Part shown: positions 7,146-13,777 of the stretch, piece after piece
How the letters are laid out: the number at the start of each line of letters is the position of its first letter
Numbering within the stretch: the stretch's first letter is position 1
NCBI GenBank assembly: GCA_002372935.1
Contig: DFJF01000001.1
Coordinates: 1 to 16,956 of the forward strand
DNA length: 16,956 nucleotides
Source: Clostridiales bacterium UBA3678
Lineage (GTDB): Bacteria > Bacillota > Clostridia > TANB77 > CAG-508
Reading direction: 5' to 3'
Notes under the pieces: generated by a model
Databases searched by the model: none
What the model was told of the DNA's origin: nothing
What the model saw: the letters and a program-made list of their open reading frames with translations, nothing else
Translations under genes and position numbers: made by a program

Positions 7146-8949
7146 CTTTATTAGTATTTGTATTATACTCTAATGGTATACCATAAAAATTTTCATAAAC
7201 TTTTTTCCAAACTTCATAATTTTCATCTTTCATTTTGTATGCATTTTCTCTTTCTGATAATTTTTCATCTGGATAAATTGGCTTTTCAATGTTTATGATA
7301 TATTCTTGTACAAAAAATCCATCTTCACCAATTATTTCACTATCTTGCATGGTTATAAAAATAGGAATTATAGGCACATTATTTCTTGACGCAAACCTAA
7401 ATGCCCCTATTTTTAATGGCTTTGGTTTTTTGTAATTCCACCACATACTTTGTTCTGGATATATTAAAATAAAGTCTTTTCTTTGTAGGATTTCATCTAC
7501 TGATTTTAAAAACTCTATCATTGTTTGTGTGCTAGAACTTAATGGCAATGTATCACAATGTCTAAAGAAAAATCCATATAGCCCTGGAAAATTGGTATAA
7601 TTTCCTTCTCTTATAACTTTATATAGTTTTTTCTTCTTGTTTTGTCCTGATTCCATAAATGCTTTTTCTATTGCAAATGAATCAAATGGATTAAAATGAT
7701 TACATGTTAAAACAGCTCCAGAGTCTAATTCTTTTAGATTCTCTAATCCATTTATTTGTTTTATTATCAATTTTTTATCTTTTAATAAATCATCCAAAAA
7801 GAATTTACCGACACTATTTGCTATTCTATTTTTTATTCTACTTGAGCTTTTTTTGTTTAGATAATCTACATCTTCTCTCATAAGTCTTATTGTTGGAGGA
7901 TCTTCCTCAACATCTGTATCAAATTTTCCTTCTCTTTCAAAATCAGCTATTTTTCTTAAAATCTTTATTCTACTTTTTGATTTTTCTATTGTTGTTTCAT
8001 TTTCTTTTTCAGCTTGTTCTTTGTATTTTCTATCGTCTCCAACACATGATGTTTCTTTTTCGCAAAGTTTAAGTAATCCTTGAAATTGTTCTCTATCTTT
8101 AAATTTTTCTTGTTCTGTATAATTTTGCTTTATATTTAAAATGTCATTATAAAATTCTGTCTGTTTTGCATATTTCCAGAATTCATCTTGAAACATAACA
8201 TCATCAAAATGCCATGGCTTAAACATATGGTTAAAATGTACTAATTTTACATTTTCATCCTTTACCTCACTTGATGGAATTGGCATCCTATTCCATTCTT
8301 CACCAATAATTTTTACTCTTCCTTTACACAATCTATTTAAATAATCTTGATCTTGTGCAACAGCATACTTCACAGTTTCTAGCAAATATAAAAATTTTTC
8401 TTCAAAATGAAAATATCTCATTTCATCTAAATTCATTATCATAACACCAGCATTAAAGTAATTTTTATATGTTGCCATTCCTACAACTCTTTCAACATAT
8501 TCTATAAAATCTGGTGTATTTCTTACACTTGCATCTGGTATAGCTCCTAATAAATTATCTTCTAAATCTATATTATAAAAATCTGATATATCTCCTAAAA
8601 CAATTGTATCACTATCTAAATAAATTGCTTTATCATATTGTGGATAAAGATCTGGTATAAATAGTCTAAAATATGTTGCTGATGTAAAGTAATCTCTAGT
8701 ATATAGTTTATCTTTTATTTCTTCTAAATAATAATTTAAATCTACAAATTCTATCCCTACATTGTTACTTTTGTATTTTAAAATTTTCCTTTTACTGTTT
8801 TCTGATACATATGTATATAATATTTTTATTGCATAATAATAATTTTTTGATGCATTTTCTATCAATGATTTTAATGTAACCGATAAAAATGGTATATATC
8901 TATCATCTACTGCAAAAAATATTGGTATTAAATCTAAATTGTTTTCCAT
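7135..8949 (-). CDS. Fusion protein: GT8 glycosyltransferase plus PlsC-like acyltransferase
   Basis: 604 aa with two enzymatic domains. Residues 8 to about 265 are a GT8-type retaining glycosyltransferase: strand IPIFFAVDDRYIPFLSVTLKSL region (8-29), the metal-binding DSD in AIYLDSDTIVLGDISDFY (108-125), YFNAGVMIMNL (164-174), AQDQDYLN (198-205) and the C-terminal HFNHMFKPW (238-246), whose His normally completes metal binding. A charged linker (about 270-380) follows. Residues about 390-590 are PlsC-like: NHFNPFD (417-423) is a canonical NHX4D block, and YPEQSMWW (497-504) replaces FPEGTR. No TM helix is obvious. The simplest reading is a protein that adds a sugar and an acyl chain to the same or successive intermediates at the membrane, but neither donor nor acceptor is known. 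AAAGGGAG before the ATG is a strong ribosome site. It lies 36 nt after the other GT8 gene and overlaps the next acyltransferase gene. Confidence 0.9.
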   Translation of the reverse strand: MENNLDLIPIFFAVDDRYIPFLSVTLKSLIENASKNYYYAIKILYTYVSENSKRKILKYKSNNVGIEFVDLNYYLEEIKDKLYTRDYFTSATYFRLFIPDLYPQYDKAIYLDSDTIVLGDISDFYNIDLEDNLLGAIPDASVRNTPDFIEYVERVVGMATYKNYFNAGVMIMNLDEMRYFHFEEKFLYLLETVKYAVAQDQDYLNRLCKGRVKIIGEEWNRMPIPSSEVKDENVKLVHFNHMFKPWHFDDVMFQDEFWKYAKQTEFYNDILNIKQNYTEQEKFKDREQFQGLLKLCEKETSCVGDDRKYKEQAEKENETTIEKSKSRIKILRKIADFEREGKFDTDVEEDPPTIRLMREDVDYLNKKSSSRIKNRIANSVGKFFLDDLLKDKKLIIKQINGLENLKELDSGAVLTCNHFNPFDSFAIEKAFMESGQNKKKKLYKVIREGNYTNFPGLYGFFFRHCDTLPLSSSTQTMIEFLKSVDEILQRKDFILIYPEQSMWWNYKKPKPLKIGAFRFASRNNVPIIPIFITMQDSEIIGEDGFFVQEYIINIEKPIYPDEKLSERENAYKMKDENYEVWKKVYENFYGIPLEYNTNTNKDEN

Positions 8950-8985
8950 TATTTCTCCCTTTCCTATATTCTAATAAAAATTATT

Positions 8986-9816
8986 TTATTTCATATTTTT
9001 TCTTATTTCTTCTTTTATTTTTAAATATTCATTTAAGTCATTATCAAATGCATAACATTTTAGTATTTTATGAACTTCTTCGACATTCCACTGTTTGTAA
9101 TTTTCTGTTCTTGGATATGGAAACCATAACATTCTTTTGCAAAAGTGGCATATTATTGTATCTTGCCTATTAAATTTTGATTGTTCATTATATTTTCTTG
9201 GTAATATTAATTTTTTAGTTGTTGACCTATAAATTGCATCTTGATCTGCAAAAAGCATTTTTTTATTTCTAATCAATTCTCTTGCTTTTTCCAATAATTT
9301 AGTTTGTTTTATTTTATTCATATTTAATAATAGCATTCCTGCATTTATATAATCCCTTGCTAAGATTTTTGACCCATATTTTTCTTTAACTGCTGCATAT
9401 TCATATTCTGATATATTTATATTATATAATTCTGAAATATCGCCATTTGCCATCATATCTATATCTAAATATAATAGTTTTTCTGGCATATCCGGAACTA
9501 AATCTGCCAACAATCTCAGTAATGTATATGGCGTGCAATAGGCATTTTCATTCTTGCAATTTCCAAATTCTTTTTCATAAATTGCTGTTATATCCACTTT
9601 TTTTACGCAATTGTTAATATTTTTTTGTTTTATAACTTTTTCTAAAATTTCTATTTGTTTATCTTCTATTGGCTTATATTCTGGCTTTGCTCTAGTTAAA
9701 TTCATTGTAAAAATATAACAAATAACTGGATCTTTCGTTTTATTGGTAATTGATATTAATTCTGTTAATGCACCATCAAAAACTTTTTTATTTCCACATA
9801 ATAAAATATTTATCAT
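8986..9816 (-). CDS. GT8-family glycosyltransferase
   Basis: 276 aa, a single compact GT8 domain. Key features are an N-terminal strand with LLCGNKKVFDGALTEL (5-20), the nucleotide-sugar/metal site DID in LLYLDIDMMANGDISELY (114-131), DYINAGMLLLNM (155-166), FADQDAIY (189-196) and a late His in ICHFCKRMLWFP (222-233). GT8 enzymes transfer glucose, galactose or related sugars from UDP-sugars with retention of configuration; which sugar is used here cannot be told. There is no signal peptide or TM segment, so it should work on the cytoplasmic face. The start codon overlaps the stop of the flippase-like gene in an ATGA, a strong sign of translational coupling. Its partner downstream carries a second, divergent GT8 domain, so the two may add successive sugars. 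Confidence 0.9.
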   Translation of the reverse strand: MINILLCGNKKVFDGALTELISITNKTKDPVICYIFTMNLTRAKPEYKPIEDKQIEILEKVIKQKNINNCVKKVDITAIYEKEFGNCKNENAYCTPYTLLRLLADLVPDMPEKLLYLDIDMMANGDISELYNINISEYEYAAVKEKYGSKILARDYINAGMLLLNMNKIKQTKLLEKARELIRNKKMLFADQDAIYRSTTKKLILPRKYNEQSKFNRQDTIICHFCKRMLWFPYPRTENYKQWNVEEVHKILKCYAFDNDLNEYLKIKEEIRKNMK

Positions 9817-10826
9817 ACTTCTTTTTCCTTATTTCTAATTTCATTTACTATTACTACAATTCCACTAATTAAAACAAATAAATAAAAATTTATTCCTCTT
9901 GTAATTAATGTTGCACTTTTTAACATATTTGTTGGATATATATTTCTATATATTTCTATAAATGCTCCTTCACTTACTCCAACTGCTCCTGGAGATGGTA
10001 TTCCAGAAACTGTCGCAAAAAGAATTGATTGCATAGTTATTAATTCTAAAATATTATGGCCGTTAAAACCAAGTGATAAATATGTCCAATATGAAATACT
10101 ATAGTAAAAAGTAAATTGAATAAAAGTTGTGGTAATTGTTTTTACCATTAATTTCTTATTGTTTCTAATATACAAAGCACTTGATTGATAACTTTTTAGT
10201 TCTATCATTAATTTGCGCTTTTTACTCCATATATTTCTAATTCTGAATAATATCATTATTTTTACTGCTAATTTTATTAACCATTTTGAAAGCCTTTTTG
10301 AAAATATGCCTGCAATTAATATAAAAAGTGCACTTGCATTTAAACTAATTCCAACTATAAAAAATGTTATTAACACTTTATTCATAAATGAATAATTTAA
10401 CACTAAACTAATAAATGCCATACTTATTGTTATTATTTGCATACTTGCTAAATTTATTATTAATGCTAAAGTTGAATTTGAAACTTGTATTTTATCTTTA
10501 TGCATATAATAAATTTGCATTGGTTGTCCTCCAGAAGCTGCAGGAGTTATTGAACTAAAGAAAAAACCTATTAATGAATATTTGAATGCTTGCATTATAG
10601 ATACTTTTTCTCCTAATTCATTTAAAGTTCTTCTCATATTTATTCCTTCTAACAATAAATATACAGTCATAGAACTTATGCCTATATATACATATCGCAT
10701 TTTTACATGACTAAAAACTTCAACAACTTCTTCTATGCTTTGATCTTTAAGTATAACCCACAAAGTTATTGCTATTAAAACAACAAAAACTAAGAAATTT
10801 CTTATAAGCTTTTTTATGTTTTTCAA
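9813..10826 (-). CDS. Flippase-like integral membrane protein (MprF N-terminal domain / UPF0104 type)
   Basis: 337 aa, a polytopic membrane protein with roughly eight hydrophobic stretches (for example 11-26, 46-62, 80-95, 116-145, 150-175, 228-250, 262-280, 312-327). It carries the hallmarks of the lysylphosphatidylglycerol synthase TM-domain family: TPAASGGQPMQIYY (94-107) and PSPGAVGVSEGAF (277-289). In MprF this domain flips aminoacylated phosphatidylglycerol across the membrane. Stand-alone versions often lie next to glycosyltransferases and are thought to move or bind lipid-linked products. No aminoacyl-transferase domain is attached. The start is TTG: AGGGAG is 11 nt upstream and no in-frame ATG occurs before residue 43, which would remove the first TM helix. 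It is the first gene behind the promoter at 10863-10892, which supports a role in exporting what the three following enzymes make. Confidence 0.88.
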   Translation of the reverse strand: MKNIKKLIRNFLVFVVLIAITLWVILKDQSIEEVVEVFSHVKMRYVYIGISSMTVYLLLEGINMRRTLNELGEKVSIMQAFKYSLIGFFFSSITPAASGGQPMQIYYMHKDKIQVSNSTLALIINLASMQIITISMAFISLVLNYSFMNKVLITFFIVGISLNASALFILIAGIFSKRLSKWLIKLAVKIMILFRIRNIWSKKRKLMIELKSYQSSALYIRNNKKLMVKTITTTFIQFTFYYSISYWTYLSLGFNGHNILELITMQSILFATVSGIPSPGAVGVSEGAFIEIYRNIYPTNMLKSATLITRGINFYLFVLISGIVVIVNEIRNKEKEV

Positions 10827-10837
10827 ATCTATAATTA

Positions 10838-10843
10838 CTCCCT
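10838..10843 (-). promoter_or_regulatory. Shine-Dalgarno AGGGAG setting a TTG start
   Basis: AGGGAG on the minus strand lies 11 nt before the TTG at 10826. With no nearby in-frame ATG, it supports TTG initiation of the flippase-like gene. The spacing is slightly long. Confidence 0.6.
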
Positions 10844-10862
10844 ATATATTTTCTTTTGTCTA

Positions 10863-10892
10863 ATTATATCATAAACATGTATTATTTTTCAA
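10863..10892 (-). promoter_or_regulatory. Sigma-A promoter of the flippase-GT8-PlsC cassette
   Basis: On the minus strand TTGAAA (10892-10887) and a perfect TATAAT (10868-10863) are separated by 18 nt. TGA directly before the -10 gives an extended -10 element (TGN). Transcription should begin near 10856, about 30 nt before the TTG start codon. It lies immediately after the terminator of the preceding gene, which marks the cassette as a separate transcription unit. Confidence 0.8.
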
Positions 10893-10893
10893 C

Positions 10894-10922
10894 AAAAAAA
10901 GAAGTTTTTTAAACTTCTTTTT
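10894..10922 (-). terminator. Intrinsic terminator of the 112-aa gene
   Basis: A perfect 12-bp stem (10896-10907 with 10911-10922) closes a 3-nt loop and is followed on the minus strand by a run of seven T (10900-10894). The stem core is GAAGTTT/AAACTTC. The stop codon of the upstream small gene lies within the first arm. The stem is AT-rich, but the tight loop and long U-run make a convincing Rho-independent terminator. Confidence 0.8.
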
Positions 10923-11259
10923 ATATCAACACTCTAATAATATAATAAATCAATATTAAACTGACGATAATGCTATAAATTTTTATTTTTTTATATTTAA
11001 CTTCTATATTATTTTTTGACTTTCTATTCAATTTATTTTTTTCAATTTTTGAAATATAATTTTCTATTACACTTTCGGCTTCTTTTATAATATAATCTTC
11101 ATTATAAATTTTTTCTTCTACAAAAGATGAAGGATTTTTTTCAACAAATTCTAATTTTTTTGCACTTTTATTTGACTTCAAAATCACAATTGCTTCATCA
11201 ATTAAATTTGATGGTAAATTTTTTAAAACAACAATATTTTTAAAATTATTATTTGGCAT
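10921..11259 (-). CDS. Small C-terminally anchored membrane protein, unknown function
   Basis: 112 aa. The N-terminal ~70 residues are soluble and charged (the VVLKNLPSNLIDEAIVIL region, 10-27, looks like a strand followed by a helix). A lysine-rich stretch (74-92) leads to a single hydrophobic helix (about 93-111) at the extreme C-terminus, giving a tail-anchored topology with the body in the cytoplasm. AAAGGAGAGG just upstream of the ATG is a strong ribosome site and makes the gene credible despite its size. It lies 80 nt after the histidine kinase and ends inside an intrinsic terminator, so it is the last gene of that unit or has its own weak promoter. No known family was recognised. A link to the two-component system is suggested only by position. 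Confidence 0.75.
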   Translation of the reverse strand: MPNNNFKNIVVLKNLPSNLIDEAIVILKSNKSAKKLEFVEKNPSSFVEEKIYNEDYIIKEAESVIENYISKIEKNKLNRKSKNNIEVKYKKIKIYSIIVSLILIYYIIRVLI

Positions 11260-11339
11260 TTTTCCTCTCCTTTATGTTATGTACTTTTTAAAATTATTGC
11301 CATATTTTAATAATTTATACCATTTGGCTTTTAATGTTA

Positions 11340-12866
11340 TTATTTTTTTATTTCTTCACCAAACTTTTTGTCATTTATTAAATTAAGTTCAAAGTAAAAC
11401 TCAATTCCGCCCGCAACATTTCTTGCTCCATATTTATTTCCGTAATTATTCATAATTGCTTTTACAAGTGATAGTCCAATACCATTTCCACCTTTATCAC
11501 GATTTCTTGATTCATCAATTTTATAAAATCTATTCCAAATTCTGTGCATTTCTTCATCTGAAAGTCCTTCAGAACTATTAAATACAATTACCCTTACTTT
11601 CCTATTATCTTTTACCTTATTACTAATTTTTATTTTCTTTTTTCCATTAATTTCTGTAGAATATTTTATTGCATTTGTTATATAATTTGTAAATAATTGA
11701 TCAATATATAAATTATCTGCATAAACCATTATTGGCTTAGAATCTTCTATTTCACATTCTATATTTTCTTTTTCTATCATAACCTGTGATTTTCTTAAAA
11801 TTTCCCTTTCTAGTTCAAGTATATCAAATTCCTCATTATTAAACTTCTTTTTTCCATACTCAAGTTTCATAAGTTCTAATAATTGTTTGACTAATTTATC
11901 CATTTTTGTTGCTTCATCTAAAATAACTTCTGCATAAAATTTTCTGCTTTCATCATCTGTATTTACATTTTCTATTAAACCTTCGCTATATCCTTGAATC
12001 AGTGCAATAGGAGTTTTTAACTCATGTGATACATCAGATATAAAACTTTTTCTCATTTCATCTATTTGAGACTTTTCTTCTACATCTTTTTCAAGTTCGA
12101 TATTTGTAGTTTTTAGTTGTTGAATAGTTGCCTCTAACTTGTCAGATAACTCATTGATACTTTTTCCTAAATTGTCTATCTCATCATTTGCTTGAGATAC
12201 TTTATATTTTTGACTGAAATCTAAATTTGCCATTCTTTTTGCAATATTGTCTAATTCCTCTATTGGTTCACTAAATCTTTTTGAAACTATTGACAATACA
12301 ATGCCGCCAAAGATAATAACAAATGCACCTATTATATATAAAAATTCATTTGAAATTTTTACACTCTCATTAATTGAAGTTATTGGCATTCTAATGCAAA
12401 GTGCATAACCATTATCTAATGTTGCATTTAATAATATATATTTTATATTTGTTCCATTATCAAAAAATTCACTGATTGTATAATTATCTTGCTTTTCTAT
12501 TATATCTTCTTCTCTATTATATTTTTTTGATGTCATCATTAACATTTGAAATATTCCAGTAAAAAAATCTTTATCAGATATATAGATGTTATTATCATCT
12601 GTATCTTTTATTACTATATCAAAATCATTTTTTATTGATATTTTTTCAAGCTCTGTATTAATATCATCTTGACTTATTGAATTATTGTAATATGTATTTA
12701 TTGTTTCAAATGCGTTTTTTAAACTTTCTTTTTTATTATATAAATAAAATTTTCCCAATACAAAACTATTTAATACTATTAAAGAAATTACTATTAAAAT
12801 AACAATTACACATAGTGTTAAAAATAGTTTTGTTCTAATAGATTTAAAAATCCTTGTTTTTCCCAT
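11340..12866 (-). CDS. Membrane sensor histidine kinase (HisKA/HATPase)
   Basis: 508 aa. TM1 at about 13-36 and TM2 at about 174-196 bracket an extracytoplasmic sensor domain of about 135 residues with no recognised fold. A HAMP linker (about 197-250) and a coiled region (250-272) follow. The dimerisation domain carries the phospho-accepting His281 in FISDVSHELKTPIALIQGYSEG. The ATP-binding domain shows the N box NYITNAIKYS (394-403), WNRFYKIDES (444-453) and the G2 box GGNGIGLSLV (459-468). It should autophosphorylate on His281 and pass the phosphate to Asp56 of the regulator encoded just upstream. AAGGA about 9 nt before the ATG gives a fair ribosome site. The arrangement (regulator first, kinase second, OmpR partner) resembles PhoR/VanS-type pairs. 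The stimulus is unknown, and no PAS domain is evident. Confidence 0.93.
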   Translation of the reverse strand: MGKTRIFKSIRTKLFLTLCVIVILIVISLIVLNSFVLGKFYLYNKKESLKNAFETINTYYNNSISQDDINTELEKISIKNDFDIVIKDTDDNNIYISDKDFFTGIFQMLMMTSKKYNREEDIIEKQDNYTISEFFDNGTNIKYILLNATLDNGYALCIRMPITSINESVKISNEFLYIIGAFVIIFGGIVLSIVSKRFSEPIEELDNIAKRMANLDFSQKYKVSQANDEIDNLGKSINELSDKLEATIQQLKTTNIELEKDVEEKSQIDEMRKSFISDVSHELKTPIALIQGYSEGLIENVNTDDESRKFYAEVILDEATKMDKLVKQLLELMKLEYGKKKFNNEEFDILELEREILRKSQVMIEKENIECEIEDSKPIMVYADNLYIDQLFTNYITNAIKYSTEINGKKKIKISNKVKDNRKVRVIVFNSSEGLSDEEMHRIWNRFYKIDESRNRDKGGNGIGLSLVKAIMNNYGNKYGARNVAGGIEFYFELNLINDKKFGEEIKK

Positions 12867-12883
12867 ATTATCTATTCCTTTTT

Positions 12884-12913
12884 AAAAATAGCTGATTTTA
12901 AATCTCAGCTATT
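12884..12913 (-). terminator. Hairpin with short U-run between regulator and kinase genes
   Basis: A 9-bp inverted repeat, AATAGCTGA (12887-12895) with TCAGCTATT (12905-12913), encloses a 9-nt loop and is followed on the minus strand by five T, two of them within the stem. It lies in the 67-nt gap after the response regulator. It could be a leaky terminator or an mRNA-processing element lowering kinase expression relative to the regulator. The short U-run makes full termination unlikely. Confidence 0.45.
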
Positions 12914-12933
12914 ATGTTTTATTATATTATATT

Positions 12934-13611
12934 TTATTTTACTTCAAATTTGTATCCTACTCCTCGTATTGTTTCGATATATTTGCCTTTTTTACCTAAT
13001 TTGTGTCTTATTTTCTTTATGTGGCTATCTATAGTTCTGGAATCTCCATAATAATCATAATTCCAAACATTATTCAAAATCTTATCACGTGATAAAGCTA
13101 CTTTTTCATTATCTAATAAATATTTTAATAGCTCATATTCTCTTAGACTAAGTTCTATAGGTTTCCCATCTACTGTAACTGTTCTTCCTGCTTCATCAAT
13201 TTCGATTCCACCAAAATTTTTATTTTCTTTTTTTTCTCCATTGACTCTTTTTAAAATCGCTTCGATTCTTGCAACCAAAATTTTAGGACTAAATGGCTTT
13301 GAAATATATTCATCAACTCCAAGTTCAAACCCAAATAGCTCATCTTGCTCTTCTCCCCTAGCAGTAAGCATTATTACTGGTACTTTTGAATCTTGTCTAA
13401 TTTTTCTTAAAACTGTCCAACCATCTATTTTTGGCATCATAACATCTAATAAAACTAATTTTATTTTTTCTTTATTTTCTTCAAAAACCTCTAGTGCTTC
13501 TTCTCCATCTCCAGCTTCTATTATTTTATAATTTTTAGTTGCTAAAAAGTCTTTAATTAATTTTCTCATTCTTGCTTCATCATCTACTACTAAAATTAAT
13601 GTGTCATCCAA
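12934..13611 (-). CDS. OmpR/PhoB-family response regulator
   Basis: 225 aa. The receiver domain (1-120) has the acidic pair Asp10/Asp11, phospho-acceptor Asp56 in LVLLDVMMPKIDGW, Thr83 in IMLTARGE and Lys105 in YISKPFSP: all the switch residues are present. After a short lysine-rich linker, the winged-helix DNA-binding domain (about 134-224) has REYELLKYL and the recognition-helix region SRTIDSHIKKIRHKL, ending in RGVGYKFE. It should bind tandem direct repeats as a phosphorylated dimer. The start is TTG at 13611: AGGAGG lies 8 nt upstream, and the nearest ATG (five bases into the gene) is out of frame. The kinase gene follows 67 nt downstream after a hairpin. PhoP-box-like repeats upstream hint at autoregulation, but a PhoP identity is not proven by the protein sequence. 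Confidence 0.95.
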   Translation of the reverse strand: MDDTLILVVDDEARMRKLIKDFLATKNYKIIEAGDGEEALEVFEENKEKIKLVLLDVMMPKIDGWTVLRKIRQDSKVPVIMLTARGEEQDELFGFELGVDEYISKPFSPKILVARIEAILKRVNGEKKENKNFGGIEIDEAGRTVTVDGKPIELSLREYELLKYLLDNEKVALSRDKILNNVWNYDYYGDSRTIDSHIKKIRHKLGKKGKYIETIRGVGYKFEVK

Positions 13612-13619
13612 GGTATTTT

Positions 13620-13625
13620 CCTCCT
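13620..13625 (-). promoter_or_regulatory. Consensus Shine-Dalgarno AGGAGG fixing a TTG start
   Basis: AGGAGG on the minus strand lies 8 nt before the TTG at 13611. The spacing is ideal and the following frame gives the receiver-domain N-terminus, so TTG initiation of the response regulator is well supported. Confidence 0.85.
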
Positions 13626-13673
13626 ATTTATATATTTATCTTTAAATATTTTACCTTATAAATATGATAAAAT

Positions 13674-13700
13674 TGTGAAAACTTTGTAATAATTTGTTTT
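13674..13700 (-). promoter_or_regulatory. PhoP-box-like direct repeats upstream of the response regulator
   Basis: On the minus strand three hexamers recur at a 10-11 nt period: AAAACA (13700-13695), ATTACA (13690-13685) and TTCACA (13679-13674). The last two match the TT(A/C/T)ACA-N5 repeat style bound by PhoP-type OmpR regulators. A possible -10, TAAAAT, lies at 13653-13648 with no good -35, as expected for an activated promoter. In AT-rich DNA this could be chance. Confidence 0.3.
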
Positions 13701-13727
13701 CAAATTTTTCCTTTTGGATAAATTATT

Positions 13728-13764
13728 AAAACTGTAAAACTATGAATCTTAATAATGTTTTACA
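13728..13764 (-). terminator. Possible weak terminator after rpoD
   Basis: An 8-bp inverted repeat, TGTAAAAC at 13733-13740 with GTTTTACA at 13757-13764 (plus strand), encloses a 16-nt loop. On the minus strand it is followed after one G by TTTT. It lies 13 nt past the rpoD stop. The long loop and AT-rich stem make it weak, so some read-through into the regulator gene is plausible. The 166-nt gap otherwise holds only the repeats and candidate promoter described separately. Confidence 0.3.
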
Positions 13765-13777
13765 TAAATTAATCAAG

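Noticed and set aside
9941..9960. Tandem 10-bp repeat TATTTCTATA in the flippase-like gene
   Set aside because: It encodes the normal IYRNIY stretch in frame and looks like simple codon-level similarity rather than an element.
11291..11316. 8-bp inverted repeat AAATTATT/AATAATTT after the histidine kinase gene
   Set aside because: The stem is purely A-T and not followed by a long U-run, so it is indistinguishable from background in this AT-rich gap.
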